Origin: Chamaea fasciata
Lineage: Eukaryota; Chordata; Aves; Passeriformes; Sylviidae
Assembly: GCA_029207755.1 (NCBI GenBank)
Contig: JARCOQ010000002.1
Span: 57,825,172 to 57,889,171, forward strand
DNA: 64,000 nucleotides
Direction: 5' to 3'
Shown: in pieces, positions 13,191-24,185 of the stretch
Position numbering within the stretch: the first letter of the stretch is position 1
Layout: each line of letters starts with the position of its first letter
The notes under the pieces: generated by a model
Database searches by the model: none
What the model was told of the DNA's origin: nothing
What the model saw: the letters and a program-made list of their open reading frames with translations, nothing else
Translations under genes and position numbers: made by a program

Positions 13191-13542
13191 TTCACAGTAA
13201 GGTTATGAAATCTGGCTCAGTTATAACAAATACAGTCAATGTTTTCTAAAAATTATCATACAGTCAATACTTTCTAAGAAATACACATCTGAAGATTTTT
13301 AAAAAGCAATTTGCTTATTTGTAATTCAGATAAAGCAACTTAACTTTTAGACTTTTAGCTTTCATGAAAGCTTCCACTTAGTTTTAGTTTGGGTTTGTCT
13401 TTTTTTTTTTTTTTTTTTTTAACCTCCTGGAGAAAAATAATTTGTGTTTGTTAATTTAGAAGTTTACAATCCCAATTTTAACAAGGGAGTAAAACTGTAC
13501 TATTTATTTTTTTTTTATTTCTGTGTTTGTTTTTAATTTCAG
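13191..13542. other. AT-rich spacer with poly-T run
   Basis: Contains a 21-T homopolymer (13400-13420) and a pyrimidine-rich stretch ending in the TTTCAG at 13537-13542. Nothing else was recognised. Confidence 0.55.
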
Positions 13543-13723
13543 CTCTATGCAGCTTGCTGACCTATATACATTACACATCAGAATTTTGCGCTGCTCACTG
13601 GAAGAATCTTACTGTTCTCTCAGTCCAGAGAATAAAATGAATGCAGCACATTGCTTAGAATCCAAACCTGTATACATCACATTTTTAGCTGGATTATCTA
13701 CTTCAGCAACTATTTTCATTCTG
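13543..13723 (+). other. Weak candidate exon (181 nt), unrecognised
   Basis: A long T-rich tract ending in CAG precedes an open segment of about 60 codons, and a GTAGGT donor-like sequence follows at 13724. The reading (SMQLADLYTLHIR... to ...SATIFIL) is Cys-containing and balanced in composition. It matches no family known to me. There is no partner exon and no start. Chance is a real possibility, since T tracts followed by CAG are common here. Confidence 0.2.
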
Positions 13724-16510
13724 GTAGGTTTTTCAGTCTAAATAGCCAGCTGCTGAAAGATGAAGATAAATCTTTTCAAACTACAAAGACAGGAAGAAAA
13801 AAGATAAAAAGAAAAAAAATAGGAAAATAAACAATCCACAACTAAAATTGTCTTCATTAGACTTCTTATGTAGTTTAATTTGAAAAAAAATAAATATTAG
13901 CCTTTCCTTTTGTCACCAACCTCTTCTCAGTGGAAAACACCCTTGCTAAACTTCTGATGTCATGCATCTGTGAATGTCTCATTTCTTTACCATGATACTT
14001 TGGAGGGTCTTATGTCTATAAGCTTCATTAATAATTAGTTTTGAGACAAGTCTTTGCAGAATACAGGATTCCTTTTGGGAAACATTTTGATTTTGAAGGG
14101 GAAGTATTTGTATAAGTTTCTGTTTTGAAGAGAAAAGAAACATAATTTTCCTATCATAATTTCAGCAAATAATTGATGTTAAGAAATTCTAGGTAAAATG
14201 TCAGTGTTTTTTTCAGTGAACAGATATTACTGTAACATTTGGAGATGACAGTTTGCACTGGGAGAACAATCATGAGAAATTTCTCTGCAATGATGTATCT
14301 CTGCAATCAATAGAATTTATCATTAAAGACAGTGATTCAGCACAGATATGCTTTTGGGCATATAAACACTCCCATTAACTTCAGTAGCTGTAGATGACAG
14401 AATTGTTTAAAACAAGGCAGCTATTATTAATACTAGCATGCAAATCTCAGACTCACAGAGGAAAGACCAAGGAAGCAACTAAGCAGGCATCATACAAAAA
14501 AAGGGAGTTATCCCAGTCCTACGTGGAGCAGGATGTTTCTCATAGTCCTTCCAGTAGTTTCTACAAGTAATACAGGGTTTACTGGCCTGAAGAAATAGCA
14601 ATGTGGGTGTTCCTGAAGACTAACATAATTTTTTTTTTTTTCAAAGTAAGAGCCCTATTGTTAAAGTTTCTGTCCCAGGAATAAATATTTTTTTTAAGGA
14701 GGAAACTCATCATCATGATTTATAACTCAGAATCCAAAGAAGAACTAAGCAAAAAGCTCACAAGTGGAGCGCCTTCTCCACGAATTTGTCAGAGTTTATG
14801 CACTTAGGAATACTGATTCACCAAACATCTAGGAAAGGCTTAAGTTAACTAAGCAGAGTCAAAATATAGACAGACAATACTTTATAATGACTACTGATTT
14901 CATTAACACAGGTATTTCTGGCTAGATTTTCAATTATAACGTAAAAAAATGTATATATATGTTCTAAAGATATTTTAAACTCCAGGGGTAAAATCTGTCC
15001 ATTCCTTTTTCTATGTAGGAATTTTCAAATGTGAACCTGCTCAAATAAAATGTGATGAAGCGTAAGGAAAGGTATAGCAGTATAAAATCTATGTTATTCT
15101 TTCTTACAGTTATCATACTGTGACATATCTATCTAAAGAATTTCTTGTTCATTTTGCATATTTCTGTTCCAATCTGAAAAGTCATCAGTTTCCTTTCTGT
15201 CCTGTGGACATACAGGTGAAGAATGAAATGAAAAATTCAGGTGGAGGCATAAACTAAAAGCAAGGCTATTCCTTAGCTTGTTAAAGCAATGAAAATATCC
15301 TTTCAGGGAACAGACTATGTGAGTAAGAATAATAGAGTTAATTTTCCTGGTTCTGAGTGTTTTTGGCAAGTGTTGAAGTTTAAGGTCCTTTTTTTTAAGG
15401 AAGCGGAAGCTAGCCTTTCACTGATAAACCACTTTTTACAGTGCTAAGTTTCCTTACATTCAACATGAAAAATATCCTTTTAGCTGTATTGCTAGAAATT
15501 ATTATACTCTTGGACAGGTTAAACATATACTAAGACATCATTTGGAAAAAGTTATAACCAAAAAATACTCCACAAGTTGGTTGTATGTCTATCCAGATAT
15601 TTTACTGTGCTTTCACAGAGCAGCAAAGGATATTTATCTGCATTTTACAGAGGCAAAGAAACAATCTTAGACCTTTGTATGATAATGTTTTTGCCAATAT
15701 GGATGTCAAAGTTTAAGAGATTAGGTTTTAATACTTCACCTCTTCCTCTCCTGCAGTGAAGGCTTAAACACCTCTGTCAGGATTACGTACTCATAAACAG
15801 ATTTTCTGACCAAAAGAACCCTGGTGTCATTGCATTTTCTCTAAATACATGCAGGCACTCATTCAAAATATACAAGATGATTTTTAACACTCATTTTTGC
15901 ATATGTACATGGGCCATAGATGACTATTAAGGGAAACTCTGGATCTGGAATAAAAATGTAAATTGCAGAGCACTTAAGTGGCTCAGGGTAGAAGAGGCAG
16001 AGAGGGAGAGAATATGGGACAACACAGGCAGAGTTTGATGTAGTCTCCAGTTCTATGCTTAAAGGATACGAGTTTGAGTTAACATATCATATATTTAACA
16101 TATACTGCCAAATGACATTTTTGATAGGGTTTGAAACTATATCACCTTTCTATTAAAGATAGAAGTCCACACTGCTATTACTATGCATAGAACCTCATCA
16201 GATATACTTGTGTTCAATCTGCTCTGAATTGCTGAATGCATGCATCTTAAATGTATGTTAGTGTTTATCCATATATTCGGATAGAATTACAAATGGTGTC
16301 ATATCAAACTCCAATTAAAACCTGCTTTCGGCAGCCTGTGTTTTTTAAAACCATTCAAGTTTCAGGAAACTGTTCAGGGAGCATGGACTGCCTCCTTGAT
16401 CTTCCTGTAACACACCAATTAATGAGATGGTATTATCTGCCCCTGATTTTCATCTCTCTTTTCTGCCCTGAGATGACTCCTTTGGCAGGTTGATATGGCT
16501 AGTATTCTAC
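13724..16510. other. AT-rich unique DNA, no gene seen
   Basis: No gene or repeat was identified. On the minus strand a pyrimidine-rich stretch ends in CAG at 15202-15204. It could be an acceptor, but its phase does not fit the candidate exon at 16511-16705 unless a second AG a few bases on is used. Confidence 0.45.
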
Positions 16511-16705
16511 CTTCTGCAGCATTATCGGTTCCACTGTTTCTCCATTTGGCAGTCAGAAACTTGCTCAGTAAAATGTCATAGATAGTAGTAGAAGTCCTGA
16601 TACAATCTGCTGGCATTTTGTCTGTGTTAAGTGCCTGACTGGTTATAAAGAGTACTCTATCAGGGTTCATGTTGAAGGTCAAGATCTTTACCAATTTTTG
16701 AAATC
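16511..16705 (-). other. Candidate coding exon, 195 nt, phase 1/1, unrecognised
   Basis: On the minus strand TTTCTTAATTACAG precedes an open segment of 195 nt. It ends GCAGAAG directly before GTAGAA, so both splice consensus dinucleotides are present. The exon starts with two bases that complete a codon and ends after one base, so it is symmetric (phase 1-1, length divisible by 3). The peptide starts FQKLVKILTFNMNPDRV and includes MPADCIRTSTTIYDILLSKF. The codons look ordinary, not low complexity, and there is no transposon similarity. I do not recognise the protein. No start, stop or partner exon can be assigned. It could be part of a host gene whose introns fill the window, or chance. Confidence 0.4.
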
Positions 16706-19046
16706 CTGTAATTAAGAAATAACCAAATATTTTATTAAAAAGTATTAATATTACCAAACACAGATTTCTTACAAGAGTCATGAGACTGGATTAAGATTTC
16801 ATTCTACTAGAAAAAAAAAATAACCGAAACAAATAACATTACTGTATATATTATAAACTTGTATGGATTCTTTTTGGGGTCTGAAAATCTGTGTTTCAAT
16901 TTTTTTCTAAAAATAATGTCAAGAATTTTAATATAAAGCTGTTGTCCAGGACTTGCTGGGTACTTAAGGGTAGGATTTGTCTAAACATTTAGGAATTTGT
17001 CTAAACATAATTTTACCACATATAAGACAATTTTACCACTCATTAAACATAAGGTAAAATTAATTTAACCTTATTTTGTGTGTCTAAAAGTTAGATATCT
17101 ATAATGTAGTCATCTTCTGTCTTCTTTCATATCCTGGTAGAAAAAGTAGGACCCTCTAGAGGTCGATTAATGTAATTTTTTTTGCCCATCCTAGCATCAC
17201 ATGAAATACAGTCTGGAGGTGGCTAATTTGTATCTAACTGACTGCAAAAATATCAAGTGACATAAATCTGTTAGATACTGAACTGCTAGATGATGGAGTC
17301 AGGGTAGGTCAGAGTATGAACTTTAATTTTTCAAGGTGAGATTTGTCTATCTCTTGTGTTATTTTCAGGAAATCTAAGGGGATCCTATAATCCTACACTG
17401 CTGACCTGCATCACACAATTTATGTATATGGAAAAACCACACTTTTGTTTCACCTCTACCTCAAGACTGGAGTGGAATAAGAAAAAAAGTCAAGGTAATG
17501 AAAGAAAACTTGATACTTTCTCTCCAATGAACCGGGCAATGTAGCTATATGGACTACTAATGAATTCTCAAACTAGACATAGGCTGTAACAGCTATATAA
17601 AGAAAAAAAACAAACCAAAAAACTGAAGTGTTGAATAGACATGAGAAATAAAATAGGAAGTTACTTTTTTAGGTTAGGTACAATTTCATGGTAAAATTTT
17701 GTGTCCACGTATCTTAGAACAGAGAAGCTAGCACCTAATTTCCCTCACTTGTGGAGACATGTTTTGTACACATTTCAATAGGTTTCTAATTAAAATAAAA
17801 GCATAACACACCAGTCCTGACATCTTTTAATTGATTTGAGTCTTGTTAACCACCAGTCTAACTTAAAACATTTTAGACTTAAGGATAGAATAGATTGTGT
17901 ATATATGAAATTTATAAAGTGTGACAGCCTGTACAGTTTCAAAAATTGAATGGAAACATTGAATTGACAAAAGGAAAATATGTAATGACTTGGAAGAAAG
18001 CTGTGATCTGAATAGCTGAAGAATATCCTACATCCAGTTAATCATCTTTCAATGAGAGTTAATATCAAGGCAGTAAAACCTCTCCATGACACCAATCAGT
18101 GCTCTACATAATAAGACATGTGATTTTAAAAAGCACTTTAAGAAAATAGTTGTAATTAATTCTCAAAATCAAGTTATTGTTCCAAACTGACTATAATTGA
18201 GATATCCTTAAAGGCTAGAAGAAGAAGCCTTCTTAATAAGTATGACAGAAAAGTAGTGAGGACAATAATTTATCTGTAGTGCCATCGTGATTTATTTGTA
18301 TTTATGTTGTGTTTCGACTTATGAATGATTCCTTTCACGCAAAAAACTGAATTCTTACACTGTATTTATAAAGTATTCTATCTTTAGACTTTTTATTATA
18401 CATAATAAAGAATTTTTTAAATTAAGACTCAATATGCGTGATAAGTAAAAATGAACTGTGCACTATATGTGAGTATATTAGGAGAGAAAATGTAAGTAGT
18501 CAATATTTGTCCCTGAGGCCAACTGGTACAGACTAGATAGACTGTGTTGATACTTTTAAACTCTTATTCTCTAAAAAATGTCAACATCCAAACTGTTGAT
18601 TGGGAATGGTTCCCTAGCAATGTTGACCACTGCATCGCACACAAAAATTTCATTAGAAAGCAAGTTAGATGTACCAAAAATGTACAGGGATGACTATAGA
18701 AATATAATGAAAACAAGAAATACATGTATTTTTCAAGGGGCTTAAGTTAGAAGTTTTCAAAGACTCAGGAGGAATGGTATTTTCACATTAATATCTTTTC
18801 AGATAATACACATGTAATTAATTTACATGCATGAAATCATGGTGTTATAACTTATTCTTCAATTTATGCACAAATATAAATTAAAAGGTACAATCCTTCT
18901 TTAAGAATAGTTGAAATGTAAGCCTGAACACAGCAATATAGGAAATCTAGTGTATTTTTTCTGATAAGCTGTAGTAAAAAGACAGCTTAGTATTGTAGCA
19001 CACTATGTTGTTGAGGCATGATTGTCTGAGAATGTGAATATGTGAA
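16706..19046. other. AT-rich unique DNA, no gene seen
   Basis: Nothing recognised. A small local duplication of a TTTGTCTAAACAT phrase lies near 16976-17008. Confidence 0.5.
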
Positions 19047-19255
19047 CAAGAAAAAAAATTTAAAAAAAGAAAAACCACAAAACACCCCTTAAACACACAC
19101 ACATACACACACATGCACAAAATCCAAAAAAACTAAAAACAAAACAAACCAAACCCCAAAACCAAAAACAAATAAAAAACCCCAAAAAAAACCAAACAAA
19201 AAAAAACCCCACAAAAACCCAAACAAACAAACAAACAAAGAAATAAAAAAAACAA
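19047..19255 (+). repeat. A/C-rich tract with (AC)n core
   Basis: About 200 bp of A and C with almost no G. It includes a short imperfect (AC)n stretch near 19094-19118 and AACCCC-type words. The minus strand encodes meaningless Phe/Leu/Gly-rich frames. Confidence 0.9.
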
Positions 19256-19446
19256 CCAACCTGAACAAATTACAGAAATTATATTAATTGTATTTTGATT
19301 CTCAGAGAAGTACATTATGGAGCTGTGTTAGATTCAGCTTCAGAAAGAAAACCTGACTTCTTATTCCCGGCAAGTGCAGAATGATAATGGAAGTTACTGT
19401 AGTTAAACAGAGAACAGGAGAGACAAACAGATTTAGTGGCAGATGG

Positions 19447-20086
19447 TGTAAGAGACGGTCCGAAGATCCCTCATCTGCCTCACGACCATCGTCAAGGACA
19501 GAGACTGAAACCCCTAAAAGGGACCCTAAAATCTCAACACAGGATTTCTGGCCTGGCTGAGGTGGGATGTTGGCCAAGTGCTGCCTGCAGGTGTGTTCGA
19601 TGGTAAAACCCAGCACGCACATCGGAACATCAGAACCTGAGCAGAAACAGTGGGCAAGTCATGGTGAAGTGACTGCGCCTGATGACCTGTACTGGTTGCT
19701 GACCACCGACCTGCTCTGAGTTCTCAAAATGAACACACTGTAATGATTTTCTCCCACCTGTTTGGCCAACTGCCTGTCGCTTCGGAGAGGACTATAAGGA
19801 CCCCTGAGTTAACCACAGACTTTGAGATCTCCCCACGGAAGAAGACGGATCTCTTGGCTGGACCACGAGGATATCGTCTCTCCGTTGGTAGCTATAACCC
19901 ACCCCCTCTTTCTCTTTTCTCACTATCCTTTATTTCCCTTCAAATTCCCTCTATCGCATTTGTTGGCACTATATAAAGGTGCATTTTTGATTGAGCAAAC
20001 TGAGTTGTCCCCCGCTGTGTCTTTTGCGCCTTGAGATCCTTAAAACAAACCATCAGGTTCCCTGCATATACTTGCGGACCCTGACA
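19447..20086 (+). mobile_element. Solo LTR, family D, plus strand
   Basis: Starts TGTAAGAGACGG and ends GCGGACCCTGACA. The flanking 5-bp target-site duplication is perfect: GATGG at 19442-19446 and 20087-20091 (or 6 bp if the shared A is counted). A TATATAAA box lies at about 19969-19976, followed by a short R/U5-like part. Composition is GC-richer than the flanks. No internal retroviral sequence is attached. The sequence resembles other passerine ERV LTRs in general form; the exact family is not assigned. Confidence 0.8.
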
Positions 20087-20369
20087 GATGGATAATTTAG
20101 GAACAAAGTTCTAATGTTATTACAAATCTTGCTAAATTTGCAGTCAGGTGGTAGTGGAATGTGGAGCATGTTGTCATGGGTTCATATTGGAAAAAGAGTC
20201 AGAGGAGAAACCAAAGTGATATTGTGCTTCATGTCAATAAATTAACTAAATATATAGACCTATGTAGTAGAGGATAGAAAAGGGTGATCAGTCTCTTTTG
20301 AAACTGCATTTGAGAAACAGATAGAATGTGATGCAGGTGTTGGATACTGACCTTCTGATCAAACAGTTT

Positions 20370-20765
20370 TTCACTAATGCTCCAAAACAAATGAGGAAGT
20401 CTCATGGTTGCAATACAAAGTTACTGCGGAGGACTTCAACTACTCCAACATCTTCTGGATATGGTTGAACACAAGCAAACCAGGAGAATTTTGGAATGCA
20501 TTAAGAACAGTGTTTTGATAAAGATACTGCATGGACACAAGGTGAGAAGTCATATTTTTCAGAACTGCTGCTTCTGAATAAAAATGAGTAGTATGATTGG
20601 TAAACAGCAACTTTCAATTCCAAGTGCTACCAGATAATTTAATTAAATATCCTCAGGAAAATGAGGAAGAGTGAAGATATAGTCAAGGCATGGGATCTAG
20701 AAGATGAGACATTTGCTTGTTCAGCTAATTGGTAGAAAGAATCCCTTGTATGATGTTTCAAATGG

Positions 20766-20801
<36 letters not shown>

Positions 20802-21900
20802 GGGAAAAACAAATGAGCAAACAAAAAAACCACACCCAATCCCAGCAACACAAATCTCAAGACAGCTGATTATTGCACAGGAGAAGCTCCTCAAAGCACA
20901 AGGATGGTCTATGAAATTAGACTGACTTGACAAAAGGCCATGGATAAAATATCCTGATTCTACTCAAATGCAAACAGAAAGAGTATCGGAGAAGGAAATA
21001 GAAATTTCCTACCAGGAGAAAAATAAGAATATTACATGAGATGCATGGTTGAAATTAGGCAATTGAGAAAACAAAAGCTTATAGTTGAAACTGAGAATGT
21101 CAAAGTCAACAAGAAGAGTTTTGTAAGTACGTTGGCAACAACCAGAACAGAAACCAAAGACGATGTAGGCTCCCTATTACTGAGTTAATGAATTGATGTT
21201 GATGGAGAATTAAAAGGCAGAGATACTAATTTTCTCATTTGTAGCAGTTTGTACTTGCAATGTCTGCTGTCAGGCCTCCCATGTCTACTAAATGAGGTAC
21301 AACTTAACAGCAGGAAAATATCAAGTTAGGGACCATGTTAGCAAACTGTACAAACATTCAATGGGGACAGACTGAACACATTCAAGACTTCTGAGAGACC
21401 TGTCAGATGCCATTTCAAGGTTCCTGTCTGTCATCTTCAAAGGGTTGTATCTGTCAAAGGAGTTCCCTGTAGCATGGAAAAAGACAATTATTATGCCCAT
21501 CTTCTAAACTGAATGAAGAGCCGAGGTAATACAGGCTGTCTGTGAAGAAAATGCAGCAAATCTTTTTGGAAGATATTTCCAAGGAAAAAAGTGGTTGGAA
21601 ATAGGTAGCATGGATTAACTAAAGGCAAATCATACCTGTTCAATATGATTGTCTTCTACACCAAGTTAACTGGCTGAGTGGGCAAGTGCAGCAGGGTCAG
21701 CTGGAAAATCTCTATAGTATAACTGAAAAGAAGTGGCCTAAAAAGACAGAGGAAAGGTAGGTAAGACTCACTGGAGCAATAAAAAACTTGCTTTTAAGTT
21801 GTCAACAGTTCAAAAGCATATTTTTGAGTGCTCCTTTGGGATTATTGCTAGGGCTCATCCTGTTTCAGATCTTCGTTAATGTCTGTGACAGTGTGCTTCC
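20370..21900 (+). mobile_element. CR1 LINE ORF2 relic, 5' part
   Basis: Diverged CR1 ORF2 DNA. Recognisable phrases in order are GGAGGACTTCAACTACTCCA (endonuclease end), ATTGGTAGAAAGAATCCC, GACCTGTCAGATG, GTTCCCTGTAGCATGG, ATGCCCATCTTCTAAAC, GGATTAACTAAAGGCAAATC, and the reverse-transcriptase region CTGTTTCAGATCTTCGTTAATG near 21859-21880. There are many stops, so it is dead. It breaks off at about 21900 and resumes at 23399 in the same orientation and at the right point of the protein. An A28 run with a G-poor tail (20766-20835) sits inside it. Confidence 0.85.
20766..20835 (+). repeat. Poly-A run (about 29 A) with A/C tail inside CR1
   Basis: An A homopolymer at 20766-20794, then GAGAAAAGGG and A/C-rich DNA. 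It interrupts the CR1 ORF2 relic at a point where the LINE normally has ordinary coding sequence. Confidence 0.85.
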
Positions 21901-22007
21901 TACTCTAAATTTTTCTTCTTAAGCAGTAGACCCAAATGTTTGTAATGATGGTTGCATCTGGATTAGGATCTGCATATTGGATTACAAGTAACCAATACTT
22001 AAGGGAC

Positions 22008-22742
22008 TGTCCTGGGTTGTAGTACAGGATATGCACAAAGTATTCTATCACCATCTTCAAGAACTGTTGAATCCAGGTGGGGCGGTCCTCTTCCCAGGCC
22101 CCCTCCGTCTCGGCCATCTTCCGTCAATGGCCCATCAAATGCCTTGCCCATGACTCATAGATAACTCCCTCCGGAAGTTATCTCTGTTTAATGGGCCATC
22201 AATGACCCACTGTATGACTCATCATCCCATTGTGAGACGCTCCCCCCAGGGGGAGGAACTAAGCATTCTCACCTGGATATAATCTGGGGTTTGAGACAGT
22301 ACAGGGGGCCCTTACCCACTGGATTCCCAGAGGACCAGAGCTACTAGACCTTTCTACAGCATCACTGCTTCAGGAAGGCCACCTCATCTGGACTGCTTCC
22401 ATTACCCTGCTCAGGTTGTATTCTAACTCTGTAAGTGGTCTTTTGGGTTAGTGCATCTATTTTATTTTATTTTATTTTATTTTATTTTATTTTATTTTAT
22501 TTTATTTTATTTTATTTTATTGTATTGTATTGTATTTTATTTTATTGTATTGTATTTTATTTTATTTTATTTTATTTTATTTTATTTTATTTTATTTTAT
22601 TTTATTTTATTTTATTTTATTTTATTTTATTTTATTTTATTTTATTTTATTTTATTTTATTTTATTTTATTTTCCCTTTCTTCCTATTAATTTGTATCTC
22701 TGACTTGGAACCTCTCACTTGTTTTGCTTTCAAACCACTACA
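22008..22742 (+). mobile_element. Solo LTR, family B, plus strand, microsatellite-expanded
   Basis: Starts TGTCCTGGGTTG and ends AAACCACTACA. The flanks GGGAC (22003-22007) and AGGAC (22743-22747) fit a 5-bp target-site duplication with one mismatch. It has a TATAAT-type box in GGATATAATCTGG and the family-B landmarks CCCACTGGATTCCCAGAGGA and CAGGTTGTATTCTAACTCTG. It is longer than its relatives because the short TATTTTATTTTA seed has expanded to about 215 bp. It lies in older LTR-like DNA that itself splits a CR1. Confidence 0.9.
22459..22673 (+). repeat. (TTTTA)n microsatellite, about 43 units
   Basis: Pentanucleotide TTTTA (written TATTT by phase) with a block of TTGTA variants at about 22520-22552. 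It forms a fully open but meaningless Phe/Ile/Leu/Tyr frame. It grew from a two-unit seed present in the related LTR at 26745-27264. Confidence 0.97.
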
Positions 22743-23398
22743 AGGACGTAAAATCTTGCTCAGCACCTAAGGGACATAAGTCTTTCTCAACAGCTGAGGG
22801 ATAGTTGAGCATGTGCCAACTCAAAACATATCTGCTTTGCGAAAAGGGCTGTAAGTCAGGGTTTACCTTACTCCATAAATAGCGGAAAGTTCAGGCTCTA
22901 CTGAGCTCACTGGTTCTGCACACCAGGATCTCCCCTTGCATAGGAACACCTCAGGAGGTTACTCCTCAAGGCTGAAGGTGTCCTTATCTCATCAGACACT
23001 TGGTAAGTGAATTGGAATAAATGCACTCAAACTAAAATCTTAGCTGTGTGATATAAAGGATTGCTTGTGCACATGTAGTCCTTTAGGCATAAACCACTGG
23101 TGATCCATATTTTCTTATCTATGTGGATCCATCCACACCTAAACTCTTCTCAGAAAGAAGTTTAGAACTCAAGGAGGTCTTTTTTGAATCTCATGCCTCA
23201 TCAGGAATGTCTTCCTGAGGGTTTTATCTGACTCGGTACTCTATGCAGTAAATTAGTATCTTGCCATTGAATCTTGTGGAATCACTGTTGCACAGTGATT
23301 TACTATCAAGCTTAGTTAAATCACTGTCCTGTATCAATAAACACACCACTCTTTCTCTCTTACAAGTGAAGTATTTCACTCCATCCACAACAAGGACT
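22743..23398 (+). mobile_element. Probable older LTR-like insert (right part)
   Basis: With 21901-22007 this makes about 760 bp of non-CR1 DNA between the two halves of the CR1. It has a CCATAAATAG TATA-like box (about 22874-22883) and AATAAA signals at 23016-23021 and 23336-23341. It ends with a pyrimidine-rich stretch and CCATCCACAACA, as LTR 3' ends often do. Its exact left end and TSD could not be fixed, so the LTR call is an inference. Confidence 0.45.
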
Positions 23399-24185
23399 TA
23401 GTGAGTTTGCAGAAGAAAGCAGGTTTGGGAAGTAGTTTATACACAGTCATTGAGAGAATTCCAGGAACTGGAGAAATGTGCTGGCAGAAACGCAGTGAAA
23501 TTCATCTTATAGAAACAAAAACTGCAGTGCTTGGGATGCAATAAGAAAGACCATGCAACAATGTGGGTGGGTGAAGACTGGATGGGGAGTAATTTTGTAT
23601 GAAAGAATCCAGTGGGCCCAGCTGTCCACTAGCTGAGCATGAATCAACAATCTCTTTTAGTGAAGGCTGAAGTTTTACTGGTCTGCATTAGGACAAGCAT
23701 AGCCAGCAGAAAATGTCAAGCAAGTGTACTCCCCTGTGGGGCATTTCTGAGGCTGCACTTGAAGAAATGTTTCTAGTTTGGGGCTTTGGGAGAAAGATGG
23801 AAAAACTGAACAATGAAGAGGCAGGAGGAACATATGAAATTAAGAAAGGCTTGGGAAGTTTGGTTTCTTCAGCAGGGAAAAGAGAAGGTTGAGAGACAAC
23901 TTGTTTGCTGCATTCATCTACCTTTTACTTGTTAGAGAAATGAAAGTGCCAGAATATTATACAAGATGCAAAGTAATAGGTTTACAGACCATGGCAATTG
24001 ACAGCTGCCATAATGGGAATTGTATATACAAATTTAGAGTGAGGACAGTCAAACATTGGAAGAGGTTCTCCAAAGTGGTTGGAGAATCTTTATTTTTGGA
24101 GGTATTAAAAAACCAGCAGCAGGAGGTCCTGAGCACCCTCATCTACTATATAGCAGGAGATGAGATCAGATGATGTCCAGTCTAA
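23399..24185 (+). mobile_element. CR1 LINE ORF2 relic, 3' part
   Basis: Resumes with AGTGAGTTTGCAGAAGA (the 'SEFAD' region after the reverse-transcriptase palm). It continues through GAACTGGAGAAATG, GCATTAGGACAAGCATAGCC, GGCATTTCTGAGGCTGCAC, TGAGAGACAACTTGTTTGC and TCAAACATTGGAAGAGG to the tail near GATCAGATGATGTCCAG. A 94-codon open stretch (23889-24173) is the decayed C-terminal part of the polymerase, not a gene. Confidence 0.85.

Noticed and set aside
22435..22770. 111-codon Phe/Ile/Leu/Tyr-repeat frame
   Set aside because: Direct translation of the (TTTTA)n microsatellite within an LTR.
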